This document shows positions 17,716 to 27,041 of a DNA stretch of 64,000 bases, piece after piece (position 1 is the stretch's first letter; each line of letters starts with the position of its first letter). Below the pieces are notes generated by a model that was not told the origin of the DNA, did not search any database, and worked only from the letters and a program-made list of their open reading frames with translations. The stretch spans positions 1-64,000 of the forward strand of contig NZ_JALDNB010000004.1 of NCBI RefSeq assembly GCF_022699665.1, written 5' to 3'. This stretch comes from Chryseobacterium aahli (GTDB lineage: Bacteria > Bacteroidota > Bacteroidia > Flavobacteriales > Weeksellaceae). A program made the translations under genes and the position numbers.

Positions 17716-18015
17716 ATGCTAGATTTTTACATTATAGGAGATGCTCAAGCAAAACCAAGTTATCCCGAGCAATTAGGACTTGAATTTATCGGTAAACTTG
17801 ATTGCAAAACATTTGACAATTTGCAGAATAAAGGAATAATTGATAGGCGATTTGACTTTTACTCAGATTTTAGATTAGAGATTTTTTTAATTAAACAAAT
17901 CCGACAAACAATTTTAGAAAAGCAATTGCAGTCTGATATTGATGTTAAAAAGTTAATTCAATTATTTGATATTGCTGACAAAAAACAAAGTGGATTAGTT
18001 GCTTACGGAGACTAA
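17716..18015 (+). CDS. Small protein of unknown function
   Basis: I do not recognise this 99-residue protein. It begins MLDFYIIGDAQAKPSYPEQLGLEFIGKLD and is soluble, with no signal peptide or membrane helix, and is fairly charged in the middle (YSDFRLEIFLIKQIRQTILEKQL). Its second half is probably helical. It starts seven bases after the hydrolase gene and is presumably read from the same message. A repeat element follows. Proteins of this type turn up as lone accessory genes and can be immunity-like, but nothing in the sequence shows that. Confidence 0.6.
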   Translation: MLDFYIIGDAQAKPSYPEQLGLEFIGKLDCKTFDNLQNKGIIDRRFDFYSDFRLEIFLIKQIRQTILEKQLQSDIDVKKLIQLFDIADKKQSGLVAYGD

Positions 18016-18092
18016 GGAGCGAATACATCAGTAAGCGTTCAACTCACTTTCAAATTTAACAAACACAAAACTCGATGTCGTGGATTTGCAGT

Positions 18093-18145
18093 CCGTGATT
18101 TCAATTGATAATATAAAGATAAACAGCAAATCTGCGCTATCGGAA
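18093..18145 (+). repeat. Intergenic accessory-gene repeat, copy A
   Basis: CCGTGATTTCAATT, then ATAAACAGCA and ATCGGAA, occur in the same order as in copy B (18634-18692), with a variable middle. The flank TGGATTTGCAGTCCGTGA adds a short inverted segment. The element fills the gap between two unrelated small genes. Confidence 0.65.
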
Positions 18146-18172
18146 AAATTTTACAATAAAAATTGATCTGAA

Positions 18173-18616
18173 ATGAAAAGAATTATATTTAAGTTTTGGT
18201 TAATAAATATTTTAATAAGTATTGCGCTATTCGTTACTTATAGAATTGTAATTGCAGAAACAAATCAAGTTGATGGGAATTTTATTGAATGGATTTTACA
18301 AATTTTAGATATACTATTAAACCTAGCTTATTCATTTATATATCTTATTGCAATGGCTTTTTGTTCGTTTGCAATTTTTCTGAATCTGATAGATAAGATT
18401 AGAAATAATTTTTATCTGTCGTTATTAACATTTTTAGGAATACCATTATTTTATGTAATTTTTATAATTATTAACATATTAACTGACCGTCTTTTATACA
18501 ATAACACTGTTACTATATTCAAAAATCTTGTTTTTTTTTCAATAATTTATCTATTTTTTACAACTTTAGAATTTCTGTTATTCAGAAAAAGAGTGAACAA
18601 ACTTCAAGCTGATTGA
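18173..18616 (+). CDS. Small membrane protein of unknown function, four helices
   Basis: A 147-residue integral membrane protein of unknown function. Four hydrophobic segments are visible: about residues 6-27 (FWLINILISIALFVTY), 42-72 (ILQILDILLNLAYSFIYLIAMAF), 80-105 (YLSLLTFLGIPLFYVIFIII) and 115-137 (IFKNLVFFSIIYLFFTTLEFLLF). A short basic tail follows. It is extremely AT-rich, even for this genome, which fits recent acquisition. It lies alone between copies A and B of the intergenic repeat. Confidence 0.6.
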   Translation: MKRIIFKFWLINILISIALFVTYRIVIAETNQVDGNFIEWILQILDILLNLAYSFIYLIAMAFCSFAIFLNLIDKIRNNFYLSLLTFLGIPLFYVIFIIINILTDRLLYNNTVTIFKNLVFFSIIYLFFTTLEFLLFRKRVNKLQAD

Positions 18617-18633
18617 ATAAAAACTACCGCTAA

Positions 18634-18692
18634 CCGTGACTTCAATTACAGTAAAAATAAACAGCAAGGATTGCAAATCCGCGATATCGGAA
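18634..18692 (+). repeat. Intergenic accessory-gene repeat, copy B
   Basis: Same blocks as copy A: CCGTGACTTCAATT, ATAAACAGCA and ATATCGGAA, with GGATTGCAAATCC forming a small perfect inverted repeat in the middle. It is preceded by ACCGCTAA. Confidence 0.65.
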
Positions 18693-18737
18693 TTCAGAGG
18701 ATGAATTGAATGGTAAATAACTGATTTATATGAGTTT

Positions 18738-18768
18738 TTGTGTTGATTGCGAATTGTCAGTATATTTG
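18738..18768 (+). promoter_or_regulatory. Promoter of the aspartyl protease-like gene
   Basis: TTG, a spacer of 20 bases, then TATATTTG: a full Bacteroidota consensus. It lies 48 bases before the start codon at 18817. Confidence 0.55.
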
Positions 18769-18816
18769 GTTATTAATATTAAAAATAAATAATGACAAAA
18801 CTTTTATTTTAGAGTA

Positions 18817-19224
18817 ATGATACATAAACCATTTGAATTAGGGCTTACTTTGCAAGGGATCGTTTTACCAACCGAAAAACCAATTATAGATTTTTGGATT
18901 GAGCCTTTAAAGAAATTTGTACCAGCACTTTTAGATACAGGAGCAACACAATATTCAATAGAAAATGAATTGGCTCTTGCACTAAATTTGGAAAAAAGAG
19001 AGAATGAGAGAGTTGCATATTTAGCTCTGAATGAAGTTGCCGAAGTAAGTGTTTACAGTCTGGAATTTAGGTTAGCTGGAATGATGGATTATAGAATTAC
19101 AGAAAATTTTTATAGCATTCCATTTAATTTTATGTATAAAATTATTATTGGAACTGATTTTCTTAAACGTTGTAAATCATTTCATATTAACTACATAAAT
19201 AAAACATGGACAATAGAACTGTAA
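18817..19224 (+). CDS. Retropepsin-like aspartyl protease domain protein
   Basis: A 135-residue, single-domain protein of the retropepsin fold. The catalytic motif is DTGA at residues 40-43 (PALLDTGATQYSI), and the second signature IIGTDFL (about 110-116) is the flap-side ILG-D-L motif of this fold. Such small proteins must dimerise to form an active site. There is no signal peptide, so it is cytosolic. It has its own consensus promoter and stands between copy B of the accessory repeat and topA. Whether it is an active protease or a binding domain is not shown by the sequence. Confidence 0.75.
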   Translation: MIHKPFELGLTLQGIVLPTEKPIIDFWIEPLKKFVPALLDTGATQYSIENELALALNLEKRENERVAYLALNEVAEVSVYSLEFRLAGMMDYRITENFYSIPFNFMYKIIIGTDFLKRCKSFHINYINKTWTIEL

Positions 19225-19320
19225 TTAATAAAACATTCTTACAAAAGCACTCTATGTCCTGAATTAAAGGCTTTGATTATCCCGTTGAATGAGAAAATAC
19301 AAAAATGCTTATTTCAGAGA

Positions 19321-19354
19321 CAAAAAATCCCTTTTGAAATCATCAAAAGGGGTT
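19321..19354 (-). terminator. Terminator of topA
   Basis: CCCCTTTTGAT and a matching AAAAGGG arm form a stem on the minus strand, followed by ATTTTTTG, 20 bases after the topA stop. Confidence 0.7.
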
Positions 19355-19375
19355 TATATTTACGTTTAAAACTAA

Positions 19376-21946
19376 TTATTTCTTAGCAGCTGGTTTCTTA
19401 GCCGGAGCTTTCTTCGCTGTAGTCGCTTTTTTAGCAGCTGGCTTTTTCGCTGCGGGTTTCTTTTTCTCAGCGAAAGCTTTAGGATCCTGTGCAGTAATCC
19501 ACTTTTTAACCTCATCGAGAGAGACTTCTTTCAGCTCGTCAGATTCGTATTTGGTGTCATCTTTCTTCTTTGGAATTTTGAACATTGCTTTTCCAAATTT
19601 GATGAATGGTCCCCATCTTCCGTTTTCAAGAGAGATTTTCTCTTTTTCCCACTGCTGGATGTATCTGTTTGCTTCTTTCTCAAGTTTAGCTTCCACCAAT
19701 TCGTTGATGTCGCTTTGAGAAAGATTGTCGAAATCATATCTTTTCGGAACGTTGATAAAGATGCTCTGATATTTGATAAAAGGTCCGAATCTCCCCGTTC
19801 CTTTAGTAATTGGTTCACCTTTGAAGTTGGCAATAGGTGCATCGGCTAATTTCTTTTCAGCAATGATTTCTTCTGCACGTTTCTGGTCTACAGAAAGTGG
19901 ATCTTCACCTTTCGGAATACTAATGTACGTTTCACCCCATTTCACATAAGGCCCGAATCTTCCGACACCGATTGTCACTGATTGGTCTTCAAAATTATTG
20001 AGTTCAAAAGGTAATTTAAATAATTCTAAAGCATCCTCTAAAGCGATGGTTGCAATATTTTGTCCGGCCATCAATGATGCGAAAATTGGTTTTTCTTCAT
20101 CGTCCTGCTCACCAATCTGAATCATCGGCCCGAATCTTCCGATTCTAGCATAAATATTTTTCCCTGATTTCGGATCTACACCTAAAAGACGCTCTCCATT
20201 GGCACGGTCTGCATTTTCTTCTACATCTTCAATTCTCGGATGGAATTTTGAGTAGAAATCGGTCATCATTTCTTTCCACTTCTGCGCACCGTTGGCAATT
20301 TCATCAAAGCTTTCTTCCACTCTTGCCGTGAAACCGTAATCAAGGATTTCCGCGAAATTGTTCGTTAAGAAATCATTTACAACCTCACCAATATCAGTAG
20401 GAATAAATTTATTTTTGTCGCCCCCGAATTTATCTTCAAGAACTTCTTTTTTGATTTTATCTTTAGCCAAAGAGATTTTCACCACCTCACGAGTCTGAGG
20501 TTCAAGCTCTCTTTTGTCTACATATTCACGATTCTGAATCGTCTGAATAGTTGGTGCGTAAGTTGACGGACGACCAATTCCCAATTCTTCCAGTTTTTTA
20601 ACCAACATTGCTTCGGTAAATCTTGCAGCAGGTCTTGTGAATTTTTCTGTAGCAGTGATTTTTTTATAGTCTAAAACTTCACCTACTGTAACTTTCGGCA
20701 ATAATTTCTCGTTGCTTTCTTCGTCTTCGTCTTCAGTTTTTACGATTCCGTAAGCTTTCAGGAAGCCGTCAAAAATGATCACCTCACCTTGCGCTTCAAA
20801 ATGTTGTGGAAGTTTTGTATTCCCGATTTCGATGACGGTTTTCTCAATTTTAGCATTTGCCATTTGAGAAGCTAACGTTCTTCTGTAAATTAACTGATAT
20901 AATTTACTCAACTGAACATCACCAATCGATTTTACAGAAAAATCTGTCGGACGGATTGCTTCGTGAGCTTCCTGCGCTGAAGCCGATTTTGTCGTATATT
21001 TTCTAGGTGCAGAATATTCTGCCCCATATTCTGAAGTAATCTGATTTTTAGCACCTTCAATAGCTTCCTGAGAAAGATTTACAGAGTCAGTTCTCATATA
21101 AGTAATGAAACCTTCTTCATATAATCTCTGTGCCAGACGCATCGTGTTGGTTACATTATAACCTAATCTTGAAGAAGCTTCCTGCTGAAGTGTAGACGTT
21201 GTAAACGGTGCAGAGGCAGAACGTGTTCCCGGTTTGGTTTCCACATTCAGAACTTTGAATTCTGTGGTTCTTGCTAATTCTAAGAATTTCTCTGCGTCTT
21301 CTTCTTTATCGAAATCTTTTTTAAGTTTTGCAGCGATTTCCTGCTCTGCTTTATTTAAGAAAACTCCGTCAAGCTTGAAACTTGCTTTTGGCGTAAACTG
21401 GCGAATTTCTTTTTCTCTTTCAACCACCAATCTTACGGCAACTGATTGCACTCTTCCTGCAGACAATCCCGGTTTTACTTTTTTCCAAAGTACAGGAGAC
21501 ATTTCGAAACCTACGATTCTGTCTAGAACTCTTCTTGCCTGTTGGGCGTTGACTAGGTTCTGATCAATATCTCTCGGATTTTCTATTGCTTTAAGAATAG
21601 CATTTTTGGTGATCTCGTGAAAGACGATTCTTTTTCTGTTTTCAGGTTTCAGTTTTAATTCATCTGCCAAATGCCAGGCGATAGCTTCACCCTCGCGGTC
21701 CTCATCGGAAGCGAGCCAAACCATTTCGGCTTTCTTTACAGCAGACTTTAATTCTGTTACCAGTTTCTTTTTATCGGCGGAAACTTCGTAATCCGGACTG
21801 AAGGTGGCAAGGTCAATTCCCATTCCTTTTTTCGGAAGATCACGGATGTGCCCGAAGCTCGATTTGACTTCGAAATCCTTCCCTAAATATTTCTGAATAG
21901 TTTTTGCTTTTGCCGGAGACTCGACGATTACTAAATTTTTCGACAT
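19376..21946 (-). CDS. topA: DNA topoisomerase I (type IA)
   Basis: Relaxes negative supercoils by a single-strand cut with a 5'-phosphotyrosine link. At 856 residues it has the normal architecture. The Toprim domain starts at residue 4 (NLVIVESPAKAKTI) with the acidic DEDREGE at 81-87. The catalytic Tyr283 lies in GFITYMRTDSVNLS. Three C-terminal repeats of the GRFGPYVKWG type replace the zinc ribbons of E. coli TopA. The last 30 residues are a Lys-Ala-Pro tail (AAKKPAAKK units), resembling histone H1 tails and common in Bacteroidota. It is a single gene with its own terminator. Confidence 0.95.
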   Translation of the reverse strand: MSKNLVIVESPAKAKTIQKYLGKDFEVKSSFGHIRDLPKKGMGIDLATFSPDYEVSADKKKLVTELKSAVKKAEMVWLASDEDREGEAIAWHLADELKLKPENRKRIVFHEITKNAILKAIENPRDIDQNLVNAQQARRVLDRIVGFEMSPVLWKKVKPGLSAGRVQSVAVRLVVEREKEIRQFTPKASFKLDGVFLNKAEQEIAAKLKKDFDKEEDAEKFLELARTTEFKVLNVETKPGTRSASAPFTTSTLQQEASSRLGYNVTNTMRLAQRLYEEGFITYMRTDSVNLSQEAIEGAKNQITSEYGAEYSAPRKYTTKSASAQEAHEAIRPTDFSVKSIGDVQLSKLYQLIYRRTLASQMANAKIEKTVIEIGNTKLPQHFEAQGEVIIFDGFLKAYGIVKTEDEDEESNEKLLPKVTVGEVLDYKKITATEKFTRPAARFTEAMLVKKLEELGIGRPSTYAPTIQTIQNREYVDKRELEPQTREVVKISLAKDKIKKEVLEDKFGGDKNKFIPTDIGEVVNDFLTNNFAEILDYGFTARVEESFDEIANGAQKWKEMMTDFYSKFHPRIEDVEENADRANGERLLGVDPKSGKNIYARIGRFGPMIQIGEQDDEEKPIFASLMAGQNIATIALEDALELFKLPFELNNFEDQSVTIGVGRFGPYVKWGETYISIPKGEDPLSVDQKRAEEIIAEKKLADAPIANFKGEPITKGTGRFGPFIKYQSIFINVPKRYDFDNLSQSDINELVEAKLEKEANRYIQQWEKEKISLENGRWGPFIKFGKAMFKIPKKKDDTKYESDELKEVSLDEVKKWITAQDPKAFAEKKKPAAKKPAAKKATTAKKAPAKKPAAKK

Positions 21947-21960
21947 CCTCTAAATTTTTG

Positions 21961-21968
21961 CAAAAGTA
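21961..21968 (-). promoter_or_regulatory. -7 box upstream of topA
   Basis: TACTTTTG on the minus strand, 14 bases before the start codon. If used, the leader would be under ten bases. No TTG lies at the usual -33 distance. Confidence 0.4.
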
Positions 21969-21995
21969 AAGCTTTTTTATTATATCATTTTTCTA

Positions 21996-23150
21996 TCAGA
22001 CCATTTTATGCAATAATTCTATCGGTGCAATGAAGATTCTATAGAAAAAACCTTCAAAAGTAAAGCCTCTTCCCGACATTTCCACACGATAGGTCAACGA
22101 TAAAATAATAATGAATAAGGTAATGTAGAATTTTGGATTTAATTTTAAAACTTCAGAACTTGTAGAATCCGTGCTATCCTTCAACTGCATGGCAAAAAGC
22201 ACAATCATAAACATCATGTGAATATACATCCATCTTCCCCAATCGATCGCCAAGTAAAACAGCGGTAATGAGAAGAGTAATGCACCTATTAATAAAATAG
22301 ATGTTGCCTTTCGATGAGTTTGATATTTTAAATAAAACCCAATGTGAAAAATTGATATTAAAAAACTGATGATGTATAATCGGTATTCTTTAATATGTTC
22401 AATGATGTATTGTTTTTCATTGATATCCCAAAAGAAAATACCTTTCGTTAAAATTACCCCACGTTCCTGAAGGATTTGTAAAGATTGTCCTTCATTGATA
22501 TTTTTTCCTAACAGAGCAATGAAAACTGCCGGAACAAAAACTGAGAAGATGTATTTTAAACATCTATTAAATTCAACCTTCTCGGTTTTTAAATACAATG
22601 CAATCAGAAAATAGGGAATGAAAAATAAGGTGATTTCATGGAAAAACATGGCGATGAAAAGTCCGATGCAAACCCAATATTCTTTTGATTTTGTGAGTGA
22701 ATTTTTATTTAAATGATAAATGAAATATGCAAACAAAAAGAATACAATAAATTCCTTTTTACCTACATAATCTACACAGTTAAAGAGTCCTACAAAGCCT
22801 ATGGATGAAAGTAAAAGTGAGAGATAAAGAAAGGTAGCTTCTTTGTATTGAATCAATTTAAAATAAAAATAAAAAAAGCCTGAAATGATCATTACCTGAA
22901 AAAAGTAGACTAATAAATTTAATTTTAAACCTGAAATATCCTGCAAAAGAAAAAAGAAACTTCCGGAAAGTCCTCTTCTTTTGAAACCACCATCCTGATA
23001 ATTGATGAGCCAATCTCCTAAGATATAGCCGTCTGATTTTGCATTGTGGAGATAGGTAAAAGCAAGCGCAAACAAGGCTGTTGCGGCAATAAGAACATAA
23101 ATAAAGATCTTAATATTAAAAAAAAATAAAATTTTATCGCGTATCATCAT
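21996..23150 (-). CDS. Polytopic membrane protein of unknown function
   Basis: A predicted inner-membrane protein of about 384 residues with some ten hydrophobic helices (for example IFIYVLIAATALFALAFTYL, FIVFFLFAYFIYHL, FIAMFFHEITLFFIPYFLIALYL and MYIHMMFMIVLFAM). I place the start at 23150 (MMIRDKILFF), because the 13 residues that could precede it look like leader sequence. Conserved-looking polar spots include GDWLINYQDGGFKRRGLSG and WGRWMYIH, a pattern also seen in glycosyltransferase-C or polymerase-like proteins. No enzyme motif is certain. It lies between topA and the T9SS protein gene. Confidence 0.65.
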   Translation of the reverse strand: MMIRDKILFFFNIKIFIYVLIAATALFALAFTYLHNAKSDGYILGDWLINYQDGGFKRRGLSGSFFFLLQDISGLKLNLLVYFFQVMIISGFFYFYFKLIQYKEATFLYLSLLLSSIGFVGLFNCVDYVGKKEFIVFFLFAYFIYHLNKNSLTKSKEYWVCIGLFIAMFFHEITLFFIPYFLIALYLKTEKVEFNRCLKYIFSVFVPAVFIALLGKNINEGQSLQILQERGVILTKGIFFWDINEKQYIIEHIKEYRLYIISFLISIFHIGFYLKYQTHRKATSILLIGALLFSLPLFYLAIDWGRWMYIHMMFMIVLFAMQLKDSTDSTSSEVLKLNPKFYITLFIIILSLTYRVEMSGRGFTFEGFFYRIFIAPIELLHKMV

Positions 23151-23313
23151 AAATTTCTCAGCTTTATTCAAACAAAAAAAGAGAAACAAAACAGCTCTTA
23201 AATTATTATATAAATCCGTTGATTTTGTGAAATCAAAAATAGGGATTTACAAATAGCTAAGCACTATTTTGTTTCTCTTTACTATAAGATTTAAAGAAAA
23301 TTCTTTTGTAGTT

Positions 23314-26300
23314 TTATTTTTTCACAATCTTCACTACGGTTTCAGAATTATTGATTCTCACCAAATAAACACCCTGCACGAGCGAAGAAACATCGGTCTT
23401 AGCGTCTTCAAACTTGCCTGACTTTACCATCTGACCTGATGCGTTGTAAATCTGATAGTGATAATCTTTAGTGTCCGTAGCCTTGATATACAAAACATCT
23501 TTCACTGGATTCGGGAACAATGTGATTTTGTTTTCTTTGGTAATCTCGGCAATTTCATTTTTAGTGAAAACATTAGAAGCTTTTACCGTTGCACCAGCGG
23601 TAACCGGAATTGCAGGAATTGGACCTTGCTCGTTTCCGTTTTGATCATACTTAACTTTTACACAACGGCAATTCATTCCGAAATACGGATCGTTATTGTC
23701 ATGAAAGGCAATCAAACGGTTTGCGGATGAAGCAGCATCAAAAAGTATATTGATTGGTCTTCCGATGTAATTTGAATTCAAAGCAGCCGTCCATACTCCC
23801 GGATATTGGAAATTATTTACCGTAAATGTTCCCGATGCGGTCTGGTTAGCCGTCACACTTCTGAAACCACGCGATCCTGAATTGGGATAATTCCCCACAG
23901 AATAACTTGCATCATTAAACATATAGCCAATTGTAGTTGTGGTAGTATTTCTCACTCTTACCCCTGCATAATCATTAATCACACTGTATGCCGTTGCTAC
24001 TTTTTTATCAAATTTATACCAAGGTGAAATTCCATAATCACGGTTTGCCAAGATTGCTACACCCGTAAGATCAGGAATCCTCCAGCCTTCCGGACAAGGA
24101 TCAAAAGGAGATTTTTCGCCACCTCTTCCCCATCGGTCTGCGGCGACATTTGGTTCATTTAAAAGCCAATCGGTTCCGTTTGTATAATTTGGAACTGCAC
24201 TGTTGTAAGGAGCAAAAGCACTCGGAATCATATACACCAAAGGATTTTTAACTGAATAGGACAGCACTTTTGCTATTTTGTCTGAAGTTTTATCAGTCGC
24301 TAAAACATTCGCATTTGAAGTATTTGTATAGGTGTCGTAAGGAACAATATAATTACCTGGAAGACTATTGTAAGTACCTAAAGTAAGCGTCGTGTAAGCA
24401 ACGCCGCCATTCGCATTTACATTTCCTAAAAATACATTGTAAGAAGCTCTTGTATCTGCATGTTGAAATGATGGAATAGGATCTTTTCTTCCCCACTGAT
24501 ACTGCAAACCTGTAGAAGCTCTTATTTTTGCATACTCAGCAGCTGTAGGAGTCAAAGGATTAGCTACAATCGGGAAAGCATCAGTTGCCCCAAGGTTTCT
24601 ATCCATAAATTCTGTTTTTAAAACATCCCCTTTCGGAACATAATTTACATAATTAGTTGCTGCAGCATTAGGTGTTTCTGTGGTATAATTGTAAGAACCA
24701 ATTGCCGTATCTGTAACCCAAACATGCCAAGACCAGTAAACAGGATTCGTAATACTTCCATTGTGCAAAGTAACTACTGCATTTCCGCTCTGATTGGGAT
24801 TTAAAGTCACTAAAATTTTAGAATTAGCAAGACCTAACGTTGAGCTTGGTGAAGGATTACTAATGGTAACCGTATTAATTAAACCTGTATTGGTTGTCCA
24901 TAAAACATTTGCTTTTAAATCATTAAAACTTGCAGGATTAAGAATCGCAGGATTATTTAATAATTGACTTTGAGCAGAAAATGCCTTAGAAACCGGAATT
25001 TCCACTGTTGACAAAGCAGTGCTTTTTACGACCTGATACGTATTTGGATTGTTTAAACCTTCTGTATATTCTACATTGGCATTTAAATATTGTGTAGGAA
25101 AATCATAGCCATTCACCACATACAATGGATCTTTCACACATCTGCAACCATTGGCATCGGATGTTTTACTGCTTGATGTGGGAATGTAAAAATATCTGCC
25201 TTTCACGCTGGGATTAGCAGGATCCGGGATATCATTCTGGTATTTATCTGGAAGCATAAAGAGTGCTCTTGCTCCTACCGCCGGCGTTGTATCAAAAAGC
25301 CTCGTCATTGTTGCCGTCCACAAAGAAACATGATGCTGATCGGTATACTGGCCTGCCTGAGAGTTGATCGCTAATTGCCCTGTACCAGGAAAAATTCCCA
25401 TGTTATTTCCGCCGACGTTTGATAAATCGAAACCGACATTAGAATATAATTTGAATCCAGCCATAAATGAAGGCGTATTGGCATCGTTTGGCTTTACAAT
25501 ATGATAACTATTAGCTTCAAAAGCATTTTTACCTAAATTGGTTCTCACCCCAAAAGGCGAATAATCTATCCTGATATCATCTACGGAAGCATCTGATGCT
25601 AAATTAGCAACAAGCATTGAAGGAATTCTCCAGCCATTCGGGCATGGATCAAATGGAGATTTATCTCTATAAGGCGCGGCACTATTATCATTGTTATAGT
25701 CTGTTGCTAAAATACCTTTTGAATTGTCTGACCATAAATTAAGTTCTGGTAATCTGCTGTCATTAACGCCCGCAGCTCTACCAAACCAATTGACCATCAA
25801 ATTTGCATTATTGTTGTAATAAGCAGGTCCCGAATTGTCATCTTTATTGACATAAATTAAGCTTAAAGGATTTTTAACAGAAAGCTGAAGATTATTGCTT
25901 AAAGTAGCATTAGAAAACAATACAAATTTTCTGAAAGCATCAAAATTTATCGCATTTGTGAAATTTTTTGCACCTCTGTGTCTTACCCTTCCGATAGTAC
26001 CCGAAACCTCATAAAAATCTTCTCCTTTCATTACCAAAGGCGGAATAGGATCTTTCCTCCCCCATTGATAAAGAAGTCCTCCGCTGCGATTCCAATCACC
26101 GCTGGTATTGCTGTTGGTCATGGCTCCTAAATTCCTGTCCATCCATTTCCATTCGGCATCGGGAATATCTTCTATTATTCCGTTTTTTCTTTCTCTTTTT
26201 ACACCAGCAAAACTTTTGTAAGTAGACCCATTGGTAGGATCATCCGTAACCCAGATATGCCAAGACCAGAAAATCTCGCCATTTACTCTAAAAGCCACAA

Positions 26301-26775
26301 CAGCATTTCCTTTTTTTGCTTTGTTGATCATGACTTTTATTTTCCCGTTTTCACCAGAGTCTACAATTTCTAAATTATAGTTTGTTCCCGATTTTACAAG
26401 ACCATGAACGTCTTCCCAGAGTACTTCAGCACTAATTTTACCTTTTATAGCTCCTGCACTTGCCAAATATTTGTAGCTACGCCACATTTCATAGGCTTTT
26501 TTGACAGGAATATACAATCCTTCACCGTTTTGAGCGGGGTCAAAAATATAACTATTAGGAGCTTTCGTCCAGTCCGGAGCTACCGCAACACGCGATTGAC
26601 TAAGCAACTCGTCATTTACATTCCCTGAGATTTTATCTAAAGTATCCTTTTCAATAAAGCTATACGGTTTAGATGTACCAAAATCTCTGTCTTTTTCTAA
26701 ACTATTTTTAGAATAACCATTTAAAGAAGCTAAGCAAAATATTGCTATTAGGTTCTTACTTACTTTACCTTTCAT
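23314..26775 (-). CDS. Large T9SS-sorted protein with two FISUMP-like modules
   Basis: A 1153-residue secreted protein. It begins with a signal peptide (MKGKVSKNLIAIFCLASLNGYS). It contains two related halves: each has WSWHxWVTD, MDRNLGA, YQWGRKDPIP, SPFDPCPxGWRIP and ends xCRCVK. The first spans roughly residues 90-545, the second roughly 600-1060. The MDRNLG and PCPxGWRIP signatures resemble the FISUMP (Fibrobacter succinogenes major paralogous) domain. The last 70 residues form the type IX sorting domain (LFPNPVKDVLYIKA to VKIVKK), which directs it across the outer membrane to the cell surface. Its ligand is unknown. It is flanked by membrane proteins of polysaccharide type. Confidence 0.82.
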   Translation of the reverse strand: MKGKVSKNLIAIFCLASLNGYSKNSLEKDRDFGTSKPYSFIEKDTLDKISGNVNDELLSQSRVAVAPDWTKAPNSYIFDPAQNGEGLYIPVKKAYEMWRSYKYLASAGAIKGKISAEVLWEDVHGLVKSGTNYNLEIVDSGENGKIKVMINKAKKGNAVVAFRVNGEIFWSWHIWVTDDPTNGSTYKSFAGVKRERKNGIIEDIPDAEWKWMDRNLGAMTNSNTSGDWNRSGGLLYQWGRKDPIPPLVMKGEDFYEVSGTIGRVRHRGAKNFTNAINFDAFRKFVLFSNATLSNNLQLSVKNPLSLIYVNKDDNSGPAYYNNNANLMVNWFGRAAGVNDSRLPELNLWSDNSKGILATDYNNDNSAAPYRDKSPFDPCPNGWRIPSMLVANLASDASVDDIRIDYSPFGVRTNLGKNAFEANSYHIVKPNDANTPSFMAGFKLYSNVGFDLSNVGGNNMGIFPGTGQLAINSQAGQYTDQHHVSLWTATMTRLFDTTPAVGARALFMLPDKYQNDIPDPANPSVKGRYFYIPTSSSKTSDANGCRCVKDPLYVVNGYDFPTQYLNANVEYTEGLNNPNTYQVVKSTALSTVEIPVSKAFSAQSQLLNNPAILNPASFNDLKANVLWTTNTGLINTVTISNPSPSSTLGLANSKILVTLNPNQSGNAVVTLHNGSITNPVYWSWHVWVTDTAIGSYNYTTETPNAAATNYVNYVPKGDVLKTEFMDRNLGATDAFPIVANPLTPTAAEYAKIRASTGLQYQWGRKDPIPSFQHADTRASYNVFLGNVNANGGVAYTTLTLGTYNSLPGNYIVPYDTYTNTSNANVLATDKTSDKIAKVLSYSVKNPLVYMIPSAFAPYNSAVPNYTNGTDWLLNEPNVAADRWGRGGEKSPFDPCPEGWRIPDLTGVAILANRDYGISPWYKFDKKVATAYSVINDYAGVRVRNTTTTTIGYMFNDASYSVGNYPNSGSRGFRSVTANQTASGTFTVNNFQYPGVWTAALNSNYIGRPINILFDAASSANRLIAFHDNNDPYFGMNCRCVKVKYDQNGNEQGPIPAIPVTAGATVKASNVFTKNEIAEITKENKITLFPNPVKDVLYIKATDTKDYHYQIYNASGQMVKSGKFEDAKTDVSSLVQGVYLVRINNSETVVKIVKK

Positions 26776-27041
26776 ACTTAAAGAATTGCACTTATCAAAC
26801 CATTTTCAAATTTTAAATCAAAATAAACAATAATCGTTTTGTTTTAAATATAAGAAAAATATATAACACTTATATTATCAAATAATCAAAATTAAATTGA
26901 TTTTAACGAAAACTTCATTTAATGATTTTGGACAAAAATACAATAATCTGCGAATAAACGAACACGCGCAGAGTCAATTTTTCTTAATATTAAAAAAGCT
27001 TAAATTTTGTAGTAAAAAATGTGAAGAAATGTAAAAAAAAT

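Noticed and set aside
16740..18700. Integron attC sites
   Set aside because: Phrases such as CGCTAAC recall the attC core, but the paired core boxes and the integrase gene are not found; kept only as cassette-like repeats.
19376..19470. Lys-Ala-Pro tail of TopA as a separate histone-like gene
   Set aside because: It continues in frame from the topoisomerase without a start or promoter, and such tails are common in Bacteroidota TopA.
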